Both the position numbers and the translations under genes were made by a program. Shown here in pieces: positions 59,711 through 64,000 of a stretch of DNA of 64,000 bases. This DNA is from Rubrobacter tropicus. Its GTDB lineage: Bacteria > Actinomycetota > Rubrobacteria > Rubrobacterales > Rubrobacteraceae. The notes beneath the pieces are model-generated. The model was not told the DNA's origin. It made no database searches and saw only the letters and a list, made by a program, of their open reading frames with translations. The DNA lies in NCBI RefSeq assembly GCF_011492945.1, contig NZ_CP045119.1, positions 2,976,001 through 3,040,000 on the forward strand, read 5' to 3'. How positions within the stretch are numbered: the stretch's first letter is position 1; every line of letters starts with the position of its first letter.

Positions 59711-59737
59711 GGCAAAACGAGATGGAAAGGGTCTGAC

Positions 59738-60802
59738 TTGGACTCGGAGAGCAGCGCGCGCAGGGAAGAACCGCGGGGTCGGGCCGGTGGGAACGGCGGC
59801 GGTCGCAGGCGGCGCAAGTGGCCCTGGATCGTCGGCGGGCTCGTGGTGTTGGGCCTGTTCGGCCTCGCCGCTATAGCCGTGGCCCTGATCGTCGCCCTCG
59901 GCGCCTCGGGAGGGGTCGCCGGCGGGACGGCCCCGGCGGTCTACGACGAAGAGTACGTCTCGGGCGAGGGGTCGAGCAAGATCGCCGCGATCCCCGTCGA
60001 GGGCGTCATCGCCGCCGCCGACAGCAGCCTCGGCGGCGTGCAGCCGACCGTGACGCCCGAGGGCCTCTCCGACGCCCTGCGGCAGGCGGCCGACGACCCG
60101 AACGTGAAGGCCGTGGTGCTCGAAGTAAACTCGCCCGGCGGCGGGGTCACGGCCAGCGACGAGATGCACCAGAGCATCCTCGACTTTAAGGAGAGAACGG
60201 GGAAGCCCGTCGTCATCGCGATGGGCGACACGGCCGCCTCCGGCGGCTACTACATCTCGACCGCCGCCGACGAGATCGTGGCTAACGAGACGACGCTCAC
60301 GGGCTCCTTAGGCGTCATCTTCCAGCTCAATAACTTTACGGAGCTGGCCGACAAGTACGGCTACGAGCAGGTGGTCATTAAGAGCGGCGAGTTCAAGGAC
60401 ATCGGCAACTCCTTCAGGGAGATGACGCCGGAGGAGCGCGAGATCTTCCAGTCCCTCGTGGACGAGTCCTACGCCGAGTTCGTGGACGTGATCTCGACCG
60501 GCCGCGACATCCCGGAGGACCGCGTGCGCGAGATCGCCGACGGCCGCATCTACTCGGGCGAGCGGGCAAGGGAACTCGGCCTCGTCGACTCCTTCGGCGG
60601 CCTGGACGAAGCCGCCACAAACGCCGCCGAACTGGCGAACGCGGGCGAGACGACCGTGGTCCGCTACATCCAGACCCCCACCCTCACGGACACCCTGCTC
60701 TCCGGCTTCGCCCCCCAACCCACCGAGGCCGAACGCCTGCTGAACGAGGCGGGCATCACCCTGGAGCCGAAGCCCTACTACCTCTACCTCCCCGGCGCCT
60801 GA
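59738..60802 (+). CDS. sppA: Signal peptide peptidase SppA (S49 family)
   Basis: 354 residues from TTG 59738, with GGAAAGGG upstream. One N-terminal helix (WIVGGLVVLGLFGLAAIAVA), then the ClpP-like S49 domain: AAIPVEGVIAAADSS, VVLEVNSPGGGVTASDEMHQ, the nucleophile Ser in MGDTAASGGYYISTAADEIV, LTGSLGVIF, and the general-base Lys expected in the next helix (DKYGYEQVVIKSGEFKD). Degrades leftover signal peptides in the membrane. Length fits the short bacterial form. Repeat cluster after the stop. Confidence 0.94.
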   Translation: MDSESSARREEPRGRAGGNGGGRRRRKWPWIVGGLVVLGLFGLAAIAVALIVALGASGGVAGGTAPAVYDEEYVSGEGSSKIAAIPVEGVIAAADSSLGGVQPTVTPEGLSDALRQAADDPNVKAVVLEVNSPGGGVTASDEMHQSILDFKERTGKPVVIAMGDTAASGGYYISTAADEIVANETTLTGSLGVIFQLNNFTELADKYGYEQVVIKSGEFKDIGNSFREMTPEEREIFQSLVDESYAEFVDVISTGRDIPEDRVREIADGRIYSGERARELGLVDSFGGLDEAATNAAELANAGETTVVRYIQTPTLTDTLLSGFAPQPTEAERLLNEAGITLEPKPYYLYLPGA

Positions 60803-60865
60803 AAAGCTATCAGCCGTCAGCTATCAGCGATCAGCCAAAGACGAAGGGCTGATCGCTGATAGAGC
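60803..60865. repeat. TCAGC inverted repeat after sppA
   Basis: CTATCAGCCGTCAGC and TATCAGCGATCAGCC are followed by GGGCTGATCGCTGATA, giving a hairpin between convergent genes. Confidence 0.7.
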
Positions 60866-60882
60866 GGTTCCGGTCTGGCGCT

Positions 60883-62022
60883 TTAGCGGGACACGAGACG
60901 CTTGGCGCCCCAGAAGTTCTTGAGGTAGCGCTCCTTGCTCTCGACGACCTTCCCGAAGTAGCTCGAAGCGTGGATGATGTTCCCGTTGCCCGAGTAGATC
61001 GCGACGTGGTCCGTGTAATGGTCCCTGAGGTCACGGTCCTTGTTGAGGTCGTGGAAGACGAGGTCGCCGGGCCGCATCAGCGACTTGTTGCGGAACTCGA
61101 ATCCCCTGTCCGTGTACCACTGGTAGACGGGCGAATCCGGCAACGCTATCCCGTGGGCCAGGAGCACGTTGCGCGTCAGGCAAGAGCAGTCTTCGCGAGA
61201 CATCGCCCGACGGCAGGGGGCGTGGTCGTAGTCGTAGGGCCTGCCGATGTGGCGGCGGGCCGTGCTTACGATGGCGCTACCCTTCGCGGCCTTGCCCGAA
61301 GCGGTTGGCCCGGTGGTCTTCGACTGGTCCACCGGGGAGCCGACGCTGACCATCTGGGCGTTCTTTCCCACGAGGACGTTCTTGGAGATCATCACGGCGT
61401 CCGCGACGGCGTCTCCTTTTTTGCCGGGGGACACGAGCACCGAGTAACGGTCGCCGGCGGCCATCCGAAAAGCGCCGACCCGCACCCACGCGGAGCCGTC
61501 CACCGCCTGGTCTGTCTCCTCCCAGCGCACGCCTGCCGGGGTCGAGACGCCGATCCGAACGGTCTTTGCCGCGTTGGCGGGCCAGCGCGCGTAGAGCGTG
61601 TAGTAGCCGGCGGTCGGGACCTTCACCTTGAACCTGGCATCGGAGTTCTGGCGCCCGGTGGCCCCGTGGAGGCTCCCGCCGTGCGCCCCGGTTGCCTTTT
61701 CACGCTTCCAGCCGGGGGCCGAGAAACGACCGCGGGTGGTGTCGTCCACCACCTGACTGTAGGGGTCCTTGGCGACGGTGTTGGCGACGCGGTCTTCGAG
61801 GCCCGCGGCATCGGGCTCGTCCACGTCCGCGGGCGGAGGAGGCGGCTGGACCGAAGCCTCCGCGGCCGGCTCAGCAGGCGGAGCATCCTCGGAAACGTCC
61901 GCATCTGGCTGATCCGGCGCGGCGTACTGGTCCACCGACTGGGCCTCGGCCGAGAGCGTGGCGAGAGAGACTAACGACATGGCCGCGAATACAGCGCAGG
62001 CAACGAAAATAAGGCGACGCAT
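60883..62022 (-). CDS. Secreted NlpC/P60-like protein with golvesin-type domain
   Basis: 379 residues. Sec signal (MRRLIFVACAVFAAMSLVSL ... AEA), then a Pro/Glu/Asp-rich linker. The central domain (~130-225) has FKVKVPTAGYYTLYARWPAN and EETDQAVDGSAWVRVGAF, resembling golvesin/Xly-type carbohydrate-binding folds. The C-terminal NlpC/P60-like domain contains REDCSCLTRNVLLAHGI, PGDLVFHDL and DHVAIYSGNGNIIHAS. The catalytic Cys lies in DCSCLT, where most relatives have DCSGLV, and the His is in DHVAIY. It probably cleaves peptidoglycan stem peptides. Confidence 0.85.
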   Translation of the reverse strand: MRRLIFVACAVFAAMSLVSLATLSAEAQSVDQYAAPDQPDADVSEDAPPAEPAAEASVQPPPPPADVDEPDAAGLEDRVANTVAKDPYSQVVDDTTRGRFSAPGWKREKATGAHGGSLHGATGRQNSDARFKVKVPTAGYYTLYARWPANAAKTVRIGVSTPAGVRWEETDQAVDGSAWVRVGAFRMAAGDRYSVLVSPGKKGDAVADAVMISKNVLVGKNAQMVSVGSPVDQSKTTGPTASGKAAKGSAIVSTARRHIGRPYDYDHAPCRRAMSREDCSCLTRNVLLAHGIALPDSPVYQWYTDRGFEFRNKSLMRPGDLVFHDLNKDRDLRDHYTDHVAIYSGNGNIIHASSYFGKVVESKERYLKNFWGAKRLVSR

Positions 62023-62281
62023 GTTCCCCCTCCCAAGTTCTCACGGGCGTCAGCGCGCATTGTAACCCCCCCACGACACAAAAGCGACGTTTTGGGAAAC
62101 TTTCTTTGAGAACCGTTACGTAGGCGTTTAGTTTCGTTCAAGAGGCAGGACGGGACAAACCTCGTCACAGTATCTGGAGCGCATGGGCGGATCACAACCG
62201 CCGGTACGGAACGCCGCTAAGCATCGGTACCCCAAAAGCCACTTTCGGCCCGCCACCGCTTGACGCCCCACCGGCCACTGC

Positions 62282-62287
62282 TAATAT
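62282..62287 (+). promoter_or_regulatory. -10 box, leaderless-type promoter of the MarR-GNAT gene
   Basis: TAATAT ends six bases before GTG 62294. TTGACG at 62261-62266 may be a -35 box, although the spacer is only 15 bases. No ribosome-binding site. The rest of the 62023-62281 gap shows nothing else. Confidence 0.5.
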
Positions 62288-62293
62288 CTGACT

Positions 62294-63190
62294 GTGGTCA
62301 GAGACATCGCCAGCGACGACGTGGCGCTTATCCGCCGCTTCAACCGGACCGTGACCGAACGGATCGGCGCGCTCGAGGAGTCGTTTTTGGGGCGTGATCG
62401 CCCGCTCGGGGCCTCGCGTTTGCTGTGGGAGATCGGGGACAACGGCGCGGACCTGCACGAACTGCGCGACCGGCTCGGGCTCGACTCGGGTTACGCCAGC
62501 CGCCTCGTGAGACGGCTGGAGAACGAGGGCCTCGTCGTCGTCGAGGTAGATCCTGCCGACGGGCGGCGGAGACGGCTCCGCCGGACCGCCGCGGGGCTCA
62601 CGGAGGTCCAAGAGCTCGACCGTCTCTCCGACCTGGCCGCCGCCGCGTTCTTCGACGGGGTGCCGACCGGCCACCGTGGGCGGCTGCTGGCGGCCATCGC
62701 CGAGGTCGAACGGTCGCTGCGGGCGACGCTGGTGGGCATCGGCGTCGAAGACCCCCGCCACCCCGACGTCGTGCGCTGCTTCACCCGCTACGCGAACGAG
62801 CTCGATGCCAGGTTTTCCGGGGGCTTCGATGCCGGTAAGAGCATCTCGGCCGACCCGGAGGAGCTGACCCCACCTGCCGGCTACTGCGTGGTGGCCCGGC
62901 TGCGGGGTCGGGCTATCGGATGCGGCGCGTTAAAGCTTCACGGCGCGGAGCCCGCCGAACTCAAGAGGATGTGGGTCGATCCGGATTCGCGCGGGCTCGG
63001 CGTCGGTCGACGCCTGCTAGAAAGCCTGGAGGCGCTGGCTCGCGAGAACGGAGCGAGGGTATTGCACCTGGAGACCAACAGTGCCCTCGGAGAGGCGATC
63101 GAGTTGTACCGCAGAGCCGGGTTCGTGGAGGTTGCCCCGTTTAACGACGAGCCCCACGCCCACCACTGGTTCGAGAAGGCGCTGTCCTAA
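62294..63190 (+). CDS. MarR-family regulator fused to GNAT acetyltransferase
   Basis: 298 residues from GTG 62294. N-terminal winged helix: LLWEIGDNGADLHELRDRLG, SGYASRLVRRLENEGLVVVE and DGRRRRLRRTAAGLTEVQEL (wing), a MarR fold to about residue 145. C-terminal GNAT domain: LRGRAIGCGALKLHG, ELKRMWVDPDSRGLGVGRRL (acetyl-CoA loop), LESLEALARENGARVLHLET and IELYRRAGFVEVAPFND. Such fusions are known in actinobacteria and others. It may acetylate a small molecule and regulate genes. Leaderless-type promoter upstream. Confidence 0.92.
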   Translation: MVRDIASDDVALIRRFNRTVTERIGALEESFLGRDRPLGASRLLWEIGDNGADLHELRDRLGLDSGYASRLVRRLENEGLVVVEVDPADGRRRRLRRTAAGLTEVQELDRLSDLAAAAFFDGVPTGHRGRLLAAIAEVERSLRATLVGIGVEDPRHPDVVRCFTRYANELDARFSGGFDAGKSISADPEELTPPAGYCVVARLRGRAIGCGALKLHGAEPAELKRMWVDPDSRGLGVGRRLLESLEALARENGARVLHLETNSALGEAIELYRRAGFVEVAPFNDEPHAHHWFEKALS

Positions 63191-63410
63191 AGCGGTCAGC
63201 GATCAGGCCGCTCCGGCTTCGCCTCCGCTCTCAGCTATCAGCTCTACTGCTCCTGGCTGAGAGCTGACGGCTAAGCCACGGCTGGTTCCCGAACCGGCGT
63301 GCCAAGCCTCGTTAGTCGGCTTATGCGTCCCGGACTTTATGGCGCGGTTCGGGCGGGACGCCTCTGGAGGGCGCCCCGTCCAAGAAGGAAGGTTCCCGCC
63401 GGTCTTACCG
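63191..63410. repeat. TCAGC repeat cluster between convergent genes
   Basis: Words AGCGGTCAGCGATCAGG, CTCTCAGCTATCAGC and GGCTGAGAGCTGACGGC frame the phrase CCGCTCCGGCTTCGCCTCCG, which in reverse occurs at 21648 and 37250. Between 63290 and 63400 nothing else is recognised. Confidence 0.65.
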
Positions 63411-64000
63411 TCAGGCGCCGCTCTCCGTCGGACGTTTCACGGCCTCGGCGGTCCCGGGCTCCGAGAGGAAGCGGGCGATCTCCACCTTGTTCTCGGTGAA
63501 GAACCTCACCCCGTCCTTGCCCGTGGCGTGCAGATCCCCGTAGAACGAGTCCTTTATCCCGTTGAACGGGAAGAACGCCATCGGCGCCGCGACCCCTACG
63601 TTCACCCCCAGCATCCCCGCCTCGACGTTCTCGCGCCAGTAGCGCACCGCCGCCCCGTTCTCCGTGTAGATCGAGCAGGCGTTGCCGAACGGCGAGCCGT
63701 TCGTGAAATCCACCGCCTCCTTTAGGCTCCCCACCCTCACCACCGAGAGGACGGGGCCGAAGATCTCCTCCCGGGCCACCCGCATCTCGCCGGTGACCTC
63801 GTCCAGGATGGTCGGGCCGAAGAAGAAGCCCTCCTCCCTGGGCGGCTCGCGGCCGTCGAGGACGACCGATGCCCCCTCCTCCTCGGCGGAGTCCACGTAG
63901 GAGCGGACCTTGTCTCTGTGGGAGTCGCGGATCACGGGGGTAAGCTCGGAGCCCTCCTCGTAGCCGGGCCCCACCTTCATCGCCGCGGCGGCCTCCCGGA
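63411..64000 (-). CDS. mmsA: Methylmalonate-semialdehyde dehydrogenase (CoA-acylating), C-terminal part
   Basis: About 196 residues of the C-terminal end; the N-terminus is outside the window. The sequence matches the MmsA/IolA branch of aldehyde dehydrogenases: GPGYEEGSELTPVIRDSHRD, FFFGPTILDEVTGEMRVARE, EEIFGPVLSVVRVGSLKEAV, NGSPFGNACSIYTENGAAVR and the diagnostic PFNGIKDSFYGDLHATGKDG followed by VRFFTENK. Converts malonate or methylmalonate semialdehyde to acetyl- or propionyl-CoA in valine or inositol breakdown. The catalytic Cys lies beyond the edge. The C-terminal tail is a little longer than usual. Confidence 0.93.
   Translation of the reverse strand, partial: REAAAAMKVGPGYEEGSELTPVIRDSHRDKVRSYVDSAEEEGASVVLDGREPPREEGFFFGPTILDEVTGEMRVAREEIFGPVLSVVRVGSLKEAVDFTNGSPFGNACSIYTENGAAVRYWRENVEAGMLGVNVGVAAPMAFFPFNGIKDSFYGDLHATGKDGVRFFTENKVEIARFLSEPGTAEAVKRPTESGA

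Overview
The window is GC-rich DNA with densely packed genes, frequent GTG/TTG starts and several -10 boxes placed 6-9 bases before a start codon (leaderless-type promoters). The gene complement (type I-beta DAHP synthase next to AroQ, Ser/Thr kinases with extracytoplasmic tails, single-domain globin, DUF2203, DUF3891, BLUF) fits a deep-branching actinobacterium such as Rubrobacter. This is an inference from gene style; no rRNA or other marker is present to prove it.

Layout. (1) 1-5.9 kb: a terpenoid locus. A homologue of Mycobacterium tuberculosis Rv3378c (tuberculosinol/tuberculosinyl-transferase type) overlaps a sulfotransferase on the minus strand. Divergent from them is a class II diterpene cyclase (Rv3377c type), whose stop codon overlaps the start of a hybrid histidine kinase. 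Together they suggest a sulfated, halimane- or kolavane-like diterpenoid. (2) 6.1-8.7 kb: Tat-exported sulfatase-like protein, a BLUF blue-light sensor and a glutamine-rich protein. (3) 8.87-19.68 kb: an apparent eroded island ending at an intact tRNA-Arg(CCG). It has two 3' tRNA-Arg relics in the same orientation, a sugar transporter, a broken TMEM175-like gene, a frameshifted multi-PAS GGDEF-EAL gene, a PDDEXK-like gene plus its decayed second copy, orphan genes and a Phd/RelE toxin-antitoxin pair. No integrase was found. (4) 19.8-33.3 kb: housekeeping and transport genes (phosphoesterase, DUF2203, Dtd, CDF transporter, solute-binding lipoprotein, two ABC-F ATPases, M42 peptidase, EamA, DUF3891, PAP2). 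(5) 33.6-42.9 kb: rpiA, HtrA, two Ser/Thr kinases, DAHP synthase and chorismate mutase on the minus strand, facing hisC-tyrA and a globin on the plus strand. This is a compact aromatic amino acid block. (6) 42.9-50.6 kb: deaminase, Uma2, epimerase, DedA, a CopG-type regulator with a PHB-depolymerase-like esterase, an RTX-like protein, NfeD/SPFH and an APH-fold kinase. (7) 50.7-64 kb: nucleoside hydrolase plus a YnjBCD-type ABC operon, Nudix, a secreted metzincin, a phosphoesterase, a ParB-like protein, a Yip1-like protein, SppA, an NlpC/P60 protein, a MarR-GNAT fusion and the C-terminal part of methylmalonate-semialdehyde dehydrogenase.

Two window-wide themes stand out. First, a dispersed intergenic repeat family built from short TCAGC/TCAGG words, often around long perfect hairpins, occurs at more than a dozen gene ends and occasionally supplies coding sequence. 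Second, several signalling or membrane genes carry single-base frameshifts, mostly in C/G runs, which may be sequencing error or real decay.
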